A stretch of DNA of 64,000 bases from Paraburkholderia bryophila (GTDB lineage Bacteria; Pseudomonadota; Gammaproteobacteria; Burkholderiales; Burkholderiaceae), in the NCBI RefSeq assembly GCF_013409255.1, contig NZ_JACCAS010000001.1, positions 2,170,001 to 2,234,000 of the forward strand, given 5' to 3'. Position 1 is the stretch's first letter. Every line of letters begins with the position of its first letter. Below are positions 54,113 through 64,000 of the stretch, one piece after another. Made by a program: the position numbers and the translations under genes. The notes below the pieces were generated by a model. It worked only from the letters and a program-made list of their open reading frames with translations. It made no database searches and was not told the origin of the DNA.

Positions 54113-55783
54113 ATGCTGCGCCACCTCTCGATACGCGACTTCGTGATCGTCGCCGCGCTCGATCTCGAATTCGACAGCGGCTTTACTGTTTTCTCCGGCG
54201 AAACCGGCGCCGGCAAGTCGATCCTGATCGACGCGCTGGCGCTCGCGCTCGGCGCCCGCGCCGATGCGAACGTCGTGCGCACCGGCGAAAGCCGCGCCGA
54301 CATCACCGCGGAGTTCGAGATTCATGCGCAGGTCGAACAGTGGCTCGACCAGCAGGCGTTCGGCGCGGCCGACGACGACGGTCAGCACGGCGGCACCGTG
54401 ATGCTGCGGCGCGTGGTGGACCGCAACGGCCGCACGCGCGCGTTCATCAACGGCACCGCGGCCACGCTCACGCAGTTGCGCGAGCTCGGCGAGATGCTGG
54501 TGGACATTCACGGCCAGCACGCACACCAGTTGCTGATGCGCCCGGACGCGCAGCGCGAATTGTTCGACACGCACGCCGGCCTGACCGACACCGCGGCAAC
54601 CGTCACGCGCGCCTGGCGCACGTGGCGCGAGAAGGTGCAGGCCGTCGAGCATGCGCAAACGCGCGACCGCGAATTGCAACTGGAGCGCGAGCGTCTCGCG
54701 TGGCAGCTCACTGAACTGGACAAGCTCGGGCCGCAGCCGGGCGAATGGGAAGAGGTCAACAGCGAGCACCGCCGGCTGTCGCACTCGGCGAATCTGATCG
54801 ACGGCGTGCAAGGTGCGCTCGGCGCGCTGTCCGAATCGGACGAGGCGATGATCACGCATCTGGCGTCGATCGTCTCCAAGGTACGCGACCTGGCCGAGAT
54901 CGATCCGGCGTTGAACGACGTGCTCGCCGCGCTCGAGCCCGCCGAAATCCAGTTGCAGGAAGCCGCGTATTCGCTGAGCCACTACGCGCAAAAGCTCGAA
55001 CTCGATCCGGACCGGCTGGCGCAGGTCGAAAAGCGCCTCGACGCGTTGCATTCGGCCGCTCGCAAATTCCGCCTGAAACCGGAAACGCTGCCCGAAGAAC
55101 ACGAGGCGCGGCGCGCGCAACTGGCCGCGCTCGACGCCGCCGCCGACCTCGACAGCCTGCACGCCGCCGAAGCCAACGCCAAAGAAACGTTCCTCGCCGA
55201 AGCGAAAAAACTGTCGAAGGCGCGCACCAAAGCCGGCAAGGCCCTGGGCGCCGCGGTCACCACCGGCATGCAGGAACTGTCGATGAAAGGCGGCACCTTC
55301 GAAGTCGGCCTGGTGCCGCTGCCCGAAGGCGGCGCCAATGGACTTGAACAGGTCGAATTCCGCGTGGCCGGTCATGCGGGCGTGCCGCTGCGGCCGCTCG
55401 CCAAAGTGGCCTCAGGCGGCGAACTGGCGCGGATCAGCCTGGCGCTGGCCGTGATCGCCAGCGCGGCCAGCCCGACACCCACGCTGATTTTCGACGAAGT
55501 GGATACGGGCATCGGCGGCGGTGTCGCCGAAGTGGTTGGACGGCTGCTGCATCAGCTCGGGCAAGCGCGTCAGGTGCTCTGCGTGACGCACCTGCCGCAA
55601 GTCGCAGCGCGCGGCGACCATCACTTCCAGGTCGCGAAAGCGGGCGACGGCAAGGGTGGCACGGTGAGCAGCGTCACGTCGCTCGACAAGGCAAGCCGCG
55701 TGGAGGAAGTCGCGCGCATGCTCGGCGGTCTGGAGATCACGCCGACCACCCGCAAGCACGCGAAGGAAATGCTGGCGGCTTAG
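54113..55783 (+). CDS. recN: DNA repair protein RecN
   Basis: A 556-residue SMC-like ATPase for double-strand-break repair. The N-terminal head has MLRHLSIRDFVIVAALDLEF and Walker A GETGAGKS. A coiled-coil middle follows (about 160-370). The C-terminal head has signature VASGGELARISLALAVIAS and Walker B TLIFDEVDTGIGG. Length is standard. Follows nadK by 72 bases; convergent with glnE. Confidence 0.96.
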   Translation: MLRHLSIRDFVIVAALDLEFDSGFTVFSGETGAGKSILIDALALALGARADANVVRTGESRADITAEFEIHAQVEQWLDQQAFGAADDDGQHGGTVMLRRVVDRNGRTRAFINGTAATLTQLRELGEMLVDIHGQHAHQLLMRPDAQRELFDTHAGLTDTAATVTRAWRTWREKVQAVEHAQTRDRELQLERERLAWQLTELDKLGPQPGEWEEVNSEHRRLSHSANLIDGVQGALGALSESDEAMITHLASIVSKVRDLAEIDPALNDVLAALEPAEIQLQEAAYSLSHYAQKLELDPDRLAQVEKRLDALHSAARKFRLKPETLPEEHEARRAQLAALDAAADLDSLHAAEANAKETFLAEAKKLSKARTKAGKALGAAVTTGMQELSMKGGTFEVGLVPLPEGGANGLEQVEFRVAGHAGVPLRPLAKVASGGELARISLALAVIASAASPTPTLIFDEVDTGIGGGVAEVVGRLLHQLGQARQVLCVTHLPQVAARGDHHFQVAKAGDGKGGTVSSVTSLDKASRVEEVARMLGGLEITPTTRKHAKEMLAA

Positions 55784-55949
55784 TAACGAGTACGGGGCTC
55801 GGTCAAGGCAGCCGCCCTCGCCGTCCGCGCCGCGCGAACGTGGCACCGGCGGCCACGGCGAAACATCGAGCCATCAGACGCAGTGTGGCGCGTCGCGCCC
55901 CGTCCACACGCGCCGGATGGCGACCGCGGGCGCGAACGCCCCGTCCGCC

Positions 55950-58757
55950 TCACCCAAACACCCGCTCCCACAACCCCAGCACCGCCTCCCGCTCCGTCTC
56001 CACCAACGCCGGCACGACCCGCGCCTTCTCCATCCCGTCCAGCCGCAGCTTGTGCTGCAACTTGCGGTAAGTGCGATACGCCGCGCCGACCGTCTCCGCT
56101 TCCGCCTCGCTCATCAACCCGAAACGCGACACTTCGCGCAGCAATGCGATGTTGCCGGTATTGCGGATCAGCTCGGGATCGCTCGCCGCGTGCAGCAGCA
56201 CCCAGTACTGCACGGTGAACTCGATGTCGACCATGCCGCCGCGATCGTGCTTCAGGTCGAACAGCGCCGTATGGTTCGGATGCCCCGCCTCGACGCGCTC
56301 GCGCATCTCGACGATCTCCTTGGCGAGCAGCGCGGCTTCGCGCGGCGTGGTCAGCACCTGTTCGCGGATCGCCTCGAATTTCGCGCCGATCTCGGCGTCG
56401 CCCGCGCAGTAGCGCGCGCGGCTCAGCGCCTGGTGTTCCCAGACCCATGCGGTATTGGCCGCATCGCCCTCGCGTAGCTGGTAGCGGCGGAACGCGTCGA
56501 GATCCGTGACCAGCAGCCCCGATTCGCCGTTCGGCCGCAAGCGCAGATCGACGTCGAACAGCGTGCCAGCGCCGGTCGCGGTCGTCAGCCAGGTGATCAG
56601 GCGGCGGGTGTAGGTGGAGTAAATCTCGGCGGCGGCATCGTCGGCGTCGTCGTAGAGGAAGATCACGTCGAGGTCGGACGCGTAGCCCAGTTCCTTGCCG
56701 CCCAGCTTGCCATACGCGATCACCGCGAAGCGCGGCACCTCGCGGTGACGCTTCGGCAGTTGCTTCCATACCGCTTCGAGCGTGACGTCGAGCACCGCGT
56801 CGGCGAGTTCGGACAACCGGTCGCTCACATGTTCGACACTCAGCTTGCCGGCCAGATCGATCAGCAGGATGCGGAACACTTCGGCCTGGTGCGCGTGGCG
56901 CAGCAGGTCCATCTGCTGCTCCACGCCGTCCGAGGCGGCGAGCCGCAAGCGCAGCGTGCGCTTGAACTCGGGCCAGTCGAACGGGCTATTGATCGCTTCG
57001 TCGTCGAGCAATTCGTCGAGCAGTTGCGGATGGCGAATCAGATAGCCGGCCGCCCAGCGCGACCCGCCCAGCACCGACAGCACCCGATGCAGCGCCTGCG
57101 GATATTCGGTCAGCAGCGCCAGATACGCGCCGCGCCGGCTGACCGCTTCGAGCAGATCGAAGAAGCGCGCCACCGTATCGCCGCGCCGCTCGGGCGGCTC
57201 GAGCGTGCGCGCGGCTTCCAGCGCCCGCTGCGCGACGATGTCGAAACGTTGCCGGCTGCGCTCGGCGAGCCCCGCGTAGCGCGACGACTGCCACACGCCG
57301 CGCAGCCGCGCGAGCAGTTCGCCCGGCTCGGCCACGCCGAGTTCGATCAGCCTTGCATGCAATGCGTCGTCGGCGCTGTCGTCGGCGAGCGCGCTGCTCC
57401 AGACCCACGCGGCGGCGCCGTCTTCGGGCACGCCGCAACCGTCGCGGCCGCTCACCTTGTCGGCGAAAATCTGGTCGAACTGCTGTTCGACGAATTCGCG
57501 ATGCGCGTCGAGCCGGGTCATCAACGCCGCGTAGTCGTCACAGCCCATCGCGCGGGCGAGCGCCGCGCGCTCTTCGGGATCGACCGGCATGGCATGGGTT
57601 TGCGCGTCGTTGCGATACTGCAGCCGGTGTTCGAGTTCACGCAGAAAACGATAAGCCTGCGAAAGCTTCACGCAAACCGTCGTATCGATCAGTCCGTGCG
57701 TCGCCGCGTGCCGCAATACGGCCAACGTCGGACGTACGCGGAAACCGGCATCCTGGCCGCCGCGGATCAACTGGAACACCTGCGCGCTGAATTCGATTTC
57801 GCGGATGCCGCCACGGCCGAGCTTGATGTCGTCGGCCTTGTCGGGCCGCATCGACGCGCGGCGCTGCGCCTCCTGACGAATCTGCAGATGCAGCGCACGG
57901 ATCGCGCTGATCACGCCGAAGTCGAGATAGCGGCGATAGACGAACGGCGTCACGATCGCGTTGAGCTGCTTCTGCAGTCGCTGCGCCGCGTCGCTCGCGC
58001 CTTCGGACACGAGCCGGCCCTTGATCCACGCGTAGCGCTCCCACTCGCGGCCCTGCACGTAGAAATACTCTTCGAGCATGCCGAGGCTGCACACCAGCGG
58101 CCCGGAATCGCCGTTCGGCCGCAGCCGCATATCGACCCGGAACACGTAGCCGTCGGCGGTGACTTCGGCGAGCGCGCCGATCAGCCGCTTGCCGAGGCGC
58201 GTAAAAAAGTCCTGCGTCGCGATCGGCGAACGTTGGCCGCCCGCGGTCTCGCCGTCCTCTTCATAAATAAAGATCAGGTCGATATCCGACGACACGTTCA
58301 GCTCGCGGCCGCCCAGCTTGCCCATGCCGACCACGCCGAGCGCGAGCCGCTCGCCTTCCGGTCCGCGCGGCTCGCCATAGAGCGTTTCGAGATCCGCGGA
58401 CAACACGGCCAAAGCACGCTGGATCGTCGTTTCGGCCAGGTCGGTCATCGCCCCGGTGACTTCGGCGACGTCCGCCTCGCCGGCCAGATCGCGCTCCATC
58501 ACGGCGCAAAACACCTCGGTTCGCAACTGACGCAAGGCCCGTTTGAGTGCATCCTCGCTCAACGGCGCGCCATTTACCCAGTTGGCGCCGGCGCCAGCCG
58601 CTTCCGCGCATAACGCGTCGAAGCGTGCGTCGATGCGCTCACGCGTGAGCGGCGCGGCGGCCAGCGCCGACACGTGCGCCACGATTTGCGGACGGGCCGC
58701 GGCAGCCCGCGCCGCGTAATGTGAATAGGTGGAACTCAGGAGAGTTGCGTCAGTCAT
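55950..58757 (-). CDS. glnE: Glutamine synthetase adenylyltransferase / adenylyl-removing enzyme
   Basis: A GlnE of about 935 residues, which adenylylates and de-adenylylates glutamine synthetase in response to PII. Two nucleotidyltransferase domains are visible. The N-terminal one (removing activity) has LGGRELNVSSDIDLIFIYEEDGE near 155-175, and the C-terminal one (adding activity) has LGGKELGYASDLDVIFLYDDADD near 690-710. Each is followed by a helical GlnE domain (DDIKLGRGGIREIEF; HDRGGMVDIEFTVQY). The ATG at 58757 is chosen over a TTG one codon upstream. Divergent from the YhdP-like gene. Confidence 0.97.
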   Translation of the reverse strand: MTDATLLSSTYSHYAARAAAARPQIVAHVSALAAAPLTRERIDARFDALCAEAAGAGANWVNGAPLSEDALKRALRQLRTEVFCAVMERDLAGEADVAEVTGAMTDLAETTIQRALAVLSADLETLYGEPRGPEGERLALGVVGMGKLGGRELNVSSDIDLIFIYEEDGETAGGQRSPIATQDFFTRLGKRLIGALAEVTADGYVFRVDMRLRPNGDSGPLVCSLGMLEEYFYVQGREWERYAWIKGRLVSEGASDAAQRLQKQLNAIVTPFVYRRYLDFGVISAIRALHLQIRQEAQRRASMRPDKADDIKLGRGGIREIEFSAQVFQLIRGGQDAGFRVRPTLAVLRHAATHGLIDTTVCVKLSQAYRFLRELEHRLQYRNDAQTHAMPVDPEERAALARAMGCDDYAALMTRLDAHREFVEQQFDQIFADKVSGRDGCGVPEDGAAAWVWSSALADDSADDALHARLIELGVAEPGELLARLRGVWQSSRYAGLAERSRQRFDIVAQRALEAARTLEPPERRGDTVARFFDLLEAVSRRGAYLALLTEYPQALHRVLSVLGGSRWAAGYLIRHPQLLDELLDDEAINSPFDWPEFKRTLRLRLAASDGVEQQMDLLRHAHQAEVFRILLIDLAGKLSVEHVSDRLSELADAVLDVTLEAVWKQLPKRHREVPRFAVIAYGKLGGKELGYASDLDVIFLYDDADDAAAEIYSTYTRRLITWLTTATGAGTLFDVDLRLRPNGESGLLVTDLDAFRRYQLREGDAANTAWVWEHQALSRARYCAGDAEIGAKFEAIREQVLTTPREAALLAKEIVEMRERVEAGHPNHTALFDLKHDRGGMVDIEFTVQYWVLLHAASDPELIRNTGNIALLREVSRFGLMSEAEAETVGAAYRTYRKLQHKLRLDGMEKARVVPALVETEREAVLGLWERVFG

Positions 58758-58942
58758 CAAGGGTCTGGCTCGCTCGTTGCTTGATCAGCTTGTTCATTTC
58801 GCTGTGACACACAGGTCAGATGACCTCGCGCAAGTCGCGAGGCGGCATGCAGACAGGGTTTGCAGGAGGTCCGCCTACGCTTTCCCGTGTGTTACATTTC
58901 GTCGTTAATTCGCAAAACTACCATACGCCCACCCGCCGCAGC

Positions 58943-61900
58943 ATGTCCGAGCGAAACGAATCCGCCGACCCGCACGAAACCGGGCAGGTCCGGCCAGTGA
59001 GCGGAAGCGACCACATCGTGCTGCGTCGGACCCTTCACGTGGTCCTCGCGGTTGCGCTCGTCCTCTACTTCATCGCGGCCGGCCTGTTTCTCGGCTTGCG
59101 TTACGTGCTGCTGCCGCGCGTCGACGCGTTCCGTCCGCGTATCGAAGCCACTGTGTCGGACAAACTGCACACGCAGTTCACCATCGGCAAGCTGGCGCCC
59201 CATTGGAGCGGTTTTCAGCCGGGTCTCGACGTCACCGATCTGGTGATTCGCGATCAGGAAGGCAAACCCGCGCTGACCATTCCGCACGCCACCGCCACGC
59301 TGTCGTGGAAGTCGCTGTGGCAATTCCATCCGGCGTTGTCCAGCCTGATCGTCGATCAGCCCGACGTGCTGGTGTCTCGCAGCAGCGACGGCGTGATGTC
59401 GGTCGCGGGCGTGCCGATCCCCACGCGCCATAGCGGCAACGACACGCTTTCCACCTGGCTACTGCGCCAGCAGGCGATCGTGGTGCGCGGCGGCGTGCTG
59501 CGCTGGCGCGACGCCACGCACGACGCGCCCGAACTCGCACTGCGCGACATCCGCATTGCGATTCTCAACGACGGCTACGAACACCGCATGGCGCTGCAGG
59601 CGCCCGCCGACGGCCAGGTGCTGCACGGCCCGCTCGATTTCCGCACGCATTTCCGGCACACGCCGCTCTCCGCGATCGGCAAGCCGATCAACTGGACCGG
59701 GCAGGTGTACATGTCGACCGGGCCGGTGGATCTGCCGGCGCTGGCGCGCTACATCAATCTGCCGATTGAGATGTTCGCCGGCCGTATCGACAACGCCATC
59801 TGGGCCGACTTCGCCGACGGCCGCATGACCCAGGCGCGCGGTCAGCTCTCCGGCACGGACGTGGCGATGCGCGTGCGTCCCACCCAGCCGAAGCTGCTGG
59901 TGCCGGTCGCCAATTTCTCGTGGCAGGTCGAAGTCGAACCGGGCGACTACAAGCTGCAACTGAATCACCTGCACGCCGAACTCGGCCAGCCGCCGCTCGA
60001 CGACGGCACGCCGCTCACCCGCACGCTTGCGCTCACCACGTTGAACGGCCGCTTCCGGCAGGCTTCGCAGCAGCAAGGACAACTCGTCAGCGTGAGCGGC
60101 GACCGCGTCGATCTGGGCATCCTCGCGGAATTCAGCCGCGCGCTGCCGCTGCCGCGGCGTCTGCTGAACAGCCTTGTGCGCTTCAATCCGCGCGGGATGG
60201 TGGCGAACTACGTGATCGAAGTGGAGCGCGGCAAACCGGAGTCGGGCGAAGCGGGCAGCGACCATCAGTCGAGCGGCGCCGAGCCGATCGAGCGCTATCG
60301 TTTCAAGGGCGACTTGCAAGGCATCAGCGTCGCCGCGCAGGAGCCGCCGCCGGGGCTCACGCCGCTGAATCACCCGCGCGCCGGCATTCCCGGCATCGAG
60401 AATCTGTGGGGTAGCGTCGACGCCGACGAAAACCACGGCACCGCGCTGCTCGACACCTCCAACGTGGCGATCACCCTGCCGGGCGTGTTCGACGACCCGC
60501 GTCTGAAGCTCGACCGGCTGCATGGCCGCGCCGACTGGACCATCACGCCGAAGGCGCCCGGCGAAAATCATCCGGGCTTTGCCGTCAAGCTGGCCGACTT
60601 CGCCGTCTCGAACGCCGATACGGCGGCCACCGCGACCGCCAGTTACAGCAACCCGGGCCACGGGCGCGGCTCGCTCGATCTGAAGGCCAACTTCGAACGC
60701 GCGCAGGTGACGCGCATCGTCCGCTATCTGCCCACCAGCATCAGCGAGAAGCTGCGCATCTATCTCGGTCATGGGCTGCAGGCGGGCATGTCGCGCGGCG
60801 CGACGATCGAAATTCATGGCGATCTGACCAAGTTCCCGTACTCGCGCGACCCGAGCGCGGGCATCTTTCAGATCGTCGCGCCGTTCAAGGGCGGCAAGTT
60901 CGACCCGTCGCCGTTCCCGCCGCGCAAGATGCGCAACGGCACGCCGAACGTGTGGCCGGCGCTGGACGGCATCGACGGTGTGTTCGCGCTGAAGCAGAAC
61001 GTGTTGCGCTTTGACATCGACCGCGCGCATTACCAGCGGGTGGCGCTGACGCGCGTCAGCGGCAAGATCGACGACCTCGGCACCAAGGCGTCGAGCCTCG
61101 TGATCGACGGCGACGCGCGCGGGCCGCTCGCCGACATGCTCGACTACGTGAACCAGAGCTCGCTCGGCATCATGGCCAAGCACCAGACCGACAAGCTGCA
61201 TGCGGAAGGCCCCGCGTCGCTCGCACTCAAGCTGACGGTGCCGCGTACGCCGATGCCGCACATCGCCGTGGAAGGCGCGGTCGGTTTCCAGAACAACCGC
61301 CTGAGCGTGGACAACGTGCCGCCGCTGTCGCAACTGAAGGGCAAGGTGCGCTTCACCGAACATACGGCGCAGGTCGACCGGCTGTCCGGCCAGTTCCTCG
61401 GCGGCGACGTGCACGCGAACGGCGGCCTGAAACAGAACGGCACCTATGCGCTCGACCTGAACGGCCATATCGCCGTCGATGCCGCGCGCGGCCTCAATCT
61501 GCACGGTCCCGCCGCGCAGGTCCTGACGCGCATGAGCGGCAGCGCGCCCTACGCGCTGAATCTGCGCGGCGCCAAAGGGCATCTGCCGGAAGTGACGGCG
61601 AACTCCGATCTGACCGGCCTCGCGCTCGACTTTCCGGCGCCGTTCGGCAAACCGGTCGGCACGCCGATGCCGCTGCACTTCGCGGTCAATCCATCCGCCG
61701 CGCCGGGTGAAGCCGGTCTGGAACGCGCCGATCTCACCTTCGGACCGGTCGCCGCCACCTATCTGCTGCAATACGAACCCAAGTCGCCGCCGACCGTGGT
61801 GCGTGGCGCGATCGGCGTCAACAAGCCGGCTGATCTGCCGACCGACGGCGTGATCGCCGCCGTCGACCTCGACGCCTTCGACGCCGACGCATGGCGCGCG

Positions 61901-63133
61901 CTCATCACGCAACTGCGCAGCAAGGACGCGCCCGCCGCCGTCGCTGCCACGCCTGCCCCGCCGAACCCGACCGTCGCGCAATTCCTGCCGAGCCGCTTCG
62001 CGCTGCACATCGGCATGCTGACGTTGCTCAAGCGTCACTGGGACAGCGTGATCGTCGGCGCCTCGCATGCGGACGGCAAATGGCAGGCGAACATCGCGTC
62101 GAACCAGGTGTCCGGCCATGTGTCGTGGCTGCCGGGCGCCAGCAAGGAGTCGCCGGGCACGCTGCAGGCGCGCTTCGCCCGCGTGGTGATTCCGTCGGCC
62201 GCCGACAAGGACCTGCTCGGCCAGGCGATGTCGGCGCCGGCGCAGAACATGCCGTCGATCGATCTGGTGGTCAACGAGCTGATCGTGCGAGATCGCAACA
62301 TTGGCCGCCTCGAAGTCGACGCTCACAATTTCACCGAAGACGGCGTGCCGGTCTGGCAACTCGACAAGCTCGACATCACCAACCCCGCGGCCACGCTGAC
62401 GGCCACCGCGAACTGGCGCACCTCGACCGGTCTCGGCAACGCCGCCGACGAAACGACCCCGCGCCGCACCGTATTCGATTTCAAGCTCGACATTAAAGAT
62501 GCCGGCGCATTGCTCGAACGTTTCGGCCAGCCGCGCACGCTGAAGGCGGGCGCCGGCTCGCTGTCGGGCAAGGTGGTATGGCGCGGCGGCCCGACCGCGA
62601 TCGACTATCCGACGCTCAACGGCAACCTCGCCGTCGACCTGCGCCACGGCCAGATTCTCAAGGTCGATCCCGGTGTCGCCAAGCTGCTCGGCGTGCTCAG
62701 TCTGCAAAGTCTCGCGCGCGTTGCCACGCTGAACTTCCGCGACGTGATCGGCGAAGGGCTGCCGTTCGAACATGTGACCGGCACCGCGCAGATCCACGAC
62801 GGGATCGGGCGCACCGAGAACTTCGAAATGGTCACCGCGCCGGCCCGCGCCGAGATGAAAGGCACGCTCGATCTCGCTCAGGAAACCCAGGATCTGCACG
62901 TGCAGATCGTGCCGACGGTCAGCGCCGGCGCCGCGGTGGTCGCGGCGGCGGTGATCAATCCACTGCTCGGCGTGGGCGCGCTGGTGGCCGATCTGGCGTT
63001 CAGCAAATCCGTCTCGCACGCGTTCGCACGCGAATATGCGATCACCGGTTCGTGGTCGAAACCGCACGTTGAGCGGGTCAAGGGCGATCGCGGTAAGATG
63101 GACGTTCCGGCTTCGACCGTGGAAGCGCACTGA
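58943..63133 (+). CDS. YhdP-family AsmA-like giant envelope protein
   Basis: A 1396-residue protein with one N-terminal transmembrane helix (LHVVLAVALVLYFIAAGLFLGL, about 32-53) and a very long repetitive beta-rich periplasmic body. The C-terminal AsmA-like part contains GKVVWRGGPTAIDYPTLNGNL and ends near GVGALVADLAFSKSVSHAFAREYAITGSW. Members (YhdP, TamB relatives) form hydrophobic grooves thought to carry phospholipid between the membranes. The ATG at 58943 (MSERNES) is preferred; a frame 41 codons longer starts at 58820. Followed by the nitrilase gene, a conserved neighbour in this group. Confidence 0.9.
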   Translation: MSERNESADPHETGQVRPVSGSDHIVLRRTLHVVLAVALVLYFIAAGLFLGLRYVLLPRVDAFRPRIEATVSDKLHTQFTIGKLAPHWSGFQPGLDVTDLVIRDQEGKPALTIPHATATLSWKSLWQFHPALSSLIVDQPDVLVSRSSDGVMSVAGVPIPTRHSGNDTLSTWLLRQQAIVVRGGVLRWRDATHDAPELALRDIRIAILNDGYEHRMALQAPADGQVLHGPLDFRTHFRHTPLSAIGKPINWTGQVYMSTGPVDLPALARYINLPIEMFAGRIDNAIWADFADGRMTQARGQLSGTDVAMRVRPTQPKLLVPVANFSWQVEVEPGDYKLQLNHLHAELGQPPLDDGTPLTRTLALTTLNGRFRQASQQQGQLVSVSGDRVDLGILAEFSRALPLPRRLLNSLVRFNPRGMVANYVIEVERGKPESGEAGSDHQSSGAEPIERYRFKGDLQGISVAAQEPPPGLTPLNHPRAGIPGIENLWGSVDADENHGTALLDTSNVAITLPGVFDDPRLKLDRLHGRADWTITPKAPGENHPGFAVKLADFAVSNADTAATATASYSNPGHGRGSLDLKANFERAQVTRIVRYLPTSISEKLRIYLGHGLQAGMSRGATIEIHGDLTKFPYSRDPSAGIFQIVAPFKGGKFDPSPFPPRKMRNGTPNVWPALDGIDGVFALKQNVLRFDIDRAHYQRVALTRVSGKIDDLGTKASSLVIDGDARGPLADMLDYVNQSSLGIMAKHQTDKLHAEGPASLALKLTVPRTPMPHIAVEGAVGFQNNRLSVDNVPPLSQLKGKVRFTEHTAQVDRLSGQFLGGDVHANGGLKQNGTYALDLNGHIAVDAARGLNLHGPAAQVLTRMSGSAPYALNLRGAKGHLPEVTANSDLTGLALDFPAPFGKPVGTPMPLHFAVNPSAAPGEAGLERADLTFGPVAATYLLQYEPKSPPTVVRGAIGVNKPADLPTDGVIAAVDLDAFDADAWRALITQLRSKDAPAAVAATPAPPNPTVAQFLPSRFALHIGMLTLLKRHWDSVIVGASHADGKWQANIASNQVSGHVSWLPGASKESPGTLQARFARVVIPSAADKDLLGQAMSAPAQNMPSIDLVVNELIVRDRNIGRLEVDAHNFTEDGVPVWQLDKLDITNPAATLTATANWRTSTGLGNAADETTPRRTVFDFKLDIKDAGALLERFGQPRTLKAGAGSLSGKVVWRGGPTAIDYPTLNGNLAVDLRHGQILKVDPGVAKLLGVLSLQSLARVATLNFRDVIGEGLPFEHVTGTAQIHDGIGRTENFEMVTAPARAEMKGTLDLAQETQDLHVQIVPTVSAGAAVVAAAVINPLLGVGALVADLAFSKSVSHAFAREYAITGSWSKPHVERVKGDRGKMDVPASTVEAH

Positions 63134-63260
63134 GCTCTATTCGACCCTTTGCCCGGTCAGAAACGCGCGGTGCCGCACCGGCGGCCCAGCCAGCCTTGAA
63201 CGACGTAGGCGGCGCCAGCGGGTCGCGCCGCCGCCCTGCCGGGAGTTTTTCGAAACGCTC

Positions 63261-64000
63261 ATGAGCGAACCACACGTCTCTTCAACCGTATCCAGCGGCT
63301 CTCTGGACAGCGCCTTTCGCGTCGCCGCGTTGCAGATGGTCAGCACGCCGGATCGCGAACGCAATCTCGCCGAAGCGCAACGCCTGATCGCCGAAGCCGC
63401 CGCCGACGGCGCGCAGTTGGTCCTGCTGCCCGAATACTTCTGCTTCATGGGCTTCAAGGACACCGACAAGCTGGCGGTGCGAGAGCCCTACCAGGACGGC
63501 CCGATCCAGCGTTTTCTCGCCGACGCCGCGCGCCGTCACAAGATCTGGGTGATCGGCGGCACGCTGCCGCTCACGGCGCCAGAGGCGTCTCGCGTGCTGA
63601 ACACCACGCTGGTGTTCGACCCGCAGGGCAACGAGGCCGCCCGCTACGACAAGATCCACCTGTTCAACTTCGAAAAGGGTGAGGAATCGTTCGACGAGGC
63701 GCGCACCATTCGCCCCGGCCACGAAGTCCGCACGTTCGAAGCGCCGTTCGGCCGCGTCGGCCTGTCGGTCTGCTACGATCTGCGCTTTCCGGAGCTGTAC
63801 CGGCGCATGGGCGACTGCGCGCTGATCGTGGTGCCGTCGGCGTTCACTTACACCACCGGCCGCGCGCATTGGGAAATGCTGCTGCGAGCCCGGGCGGTCG
63901 AAAACCAGTGTTACGTGCTGGCCGCCGCGCAAGGTGGGAAACACGAAAACGGCCGCCGGACCTGGGGCCACAGCATGCTGATCGACCCGTGGGGCGAAAT
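63261..64000 (+). CDS. Carbon-nitrogen hydrolase (nitrilase superfamily), 3' end missing
   Basis: The first 246 codons of a nitrilase-superfamily amidase. The catalytic triad is complete: Glu in LLPEYFCF, Lys in YDKIHLFNF, Cys in SVCYDLRFPELYR. The closest resemblance is to the Nit1/YbeM group, which hydrolyses deaminated glutathione or similar omega-amides. Starts with ATG at 63261. The frame remains open at the window end, where roughly 30-40 codons should be missing. Confidence 0.92.
   Translation, partial: MSEPHVSSTVSSGSLDSAFRVAALQMVSTPDRERNLAEAQRLIAEAAADGAQLVLLPEYFCFMGFKDTDKLAVREPYQDGPIQRFLADAARRHKIWVIGGTLPLTAPEASRVLNTTLVFDPQGNEAARYDKIHLFNFEKGEESFDEARTIRPGHEVRTFEAPFGRVGLSVCYDLRFPELYRRMGDCALIVVPSAFTYTTGRAHWEMLLRARAVENQCYVLAAAQGGKHENGRRTWGHSMLIDPWGE

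Noticed and set aside
53120..55375. Minus-strand open frame of about 750 codons opposite nadK and recN
   Set aside because: It spans two well-identified genes on the other strand and their intergenic gap, and its composition is that of an antisense frame.
59459..63130. Minus-strand open frame of about 1220 codons opposite the YhdP-like gene
   Set aside because: Shadow frame of a long GC-rich gene: very His/Arg/Gly-rich, no domains, no ribosome site. The plus strand carries a membrane anchor and AsmA-like features.

Overview
The window looks like a chromosome segment of a Burkholderia/Paraburkholderia-type betaproteobacterium. Coding DNA is GC-rich and dense. The right half carries a housekeeping order familiar from that group: mutL-miaA-purM, hda-HAD-pcnB-folK-dNK-panB, a pabB/pabC fusion next to dnaJ-dnaK-grpE, hemH, hrcA/nadK/recN, glnE, a YhdP-like giant protein and a nitrilase. 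No database search was run, so family names rest on motifs, length, gene order and my recall of the families.

Left part (1-28.9 kb) is accessory DNA built on a tRNA-Arg(UCU) attachment site. An 87-bp direct repeat, made of the 3' half of that tRNA plus its terminator, occurs at 3101-3187 and 28834-28920. Neither copy is a whole tRNA, so the intact gene should lie left of the window. The first element (1-3145, left end missing) shows only the end of a tyrosine recombinase and a P4-type primase/helicase. The second (3146-28878) is a 25.7-kb metabolic island. Matching TGTAGGC repeats lie near both of its ends, and a truncated integrase (28225-28695) sits at the right end.

The island's genes form a coherent proposed route for taking up and degrading peptides that contain D-amino acids. 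Uptake: a TonB-dependent receptor with its own TonB-ExbB-ExbD-ExbD and an MFS permease. Peptide processing: two serine hydrolases of the D-aminopeptidase/MlrB type, an M81 (MlrC-type) metallopeptidase and a dipeptide epimerase of the enolase superfamily. Amino-acid oxidation: a DadA-like D-amino-acid dehydrogenase with a RidA imine deaminase. 2-Oxo-acid disposal: an orphan AceE-like E1 and a fused indolepyruvate:ferredoxin oxidoreductase. Control: an OmpR/EnvZ-like pair, an XRE-cupin regulator and an Lrp/AsnC regulator. The two-component genes are split: the response regulator is divergent from tonB and the kinase is divergent from the receptor gene. Both divergent promoters carry the same operator-like palindrome, TTGTRTC-N6-GATACAAA. 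The set resembles the microcystin mlr genes B, C and D without mlrA, so the substrate is probably a different D-residue peptide.

From 29.1 kb on the window is mostly core genome. Features of note there are a consensus heat-shock (sigma-32) promoter before grpE, promoter -10 boxes only a few bases before mutL and hrcA, a short tandem repeat array directly before hda, and a 53-codon membrane-peptide gene at 50010-50171.
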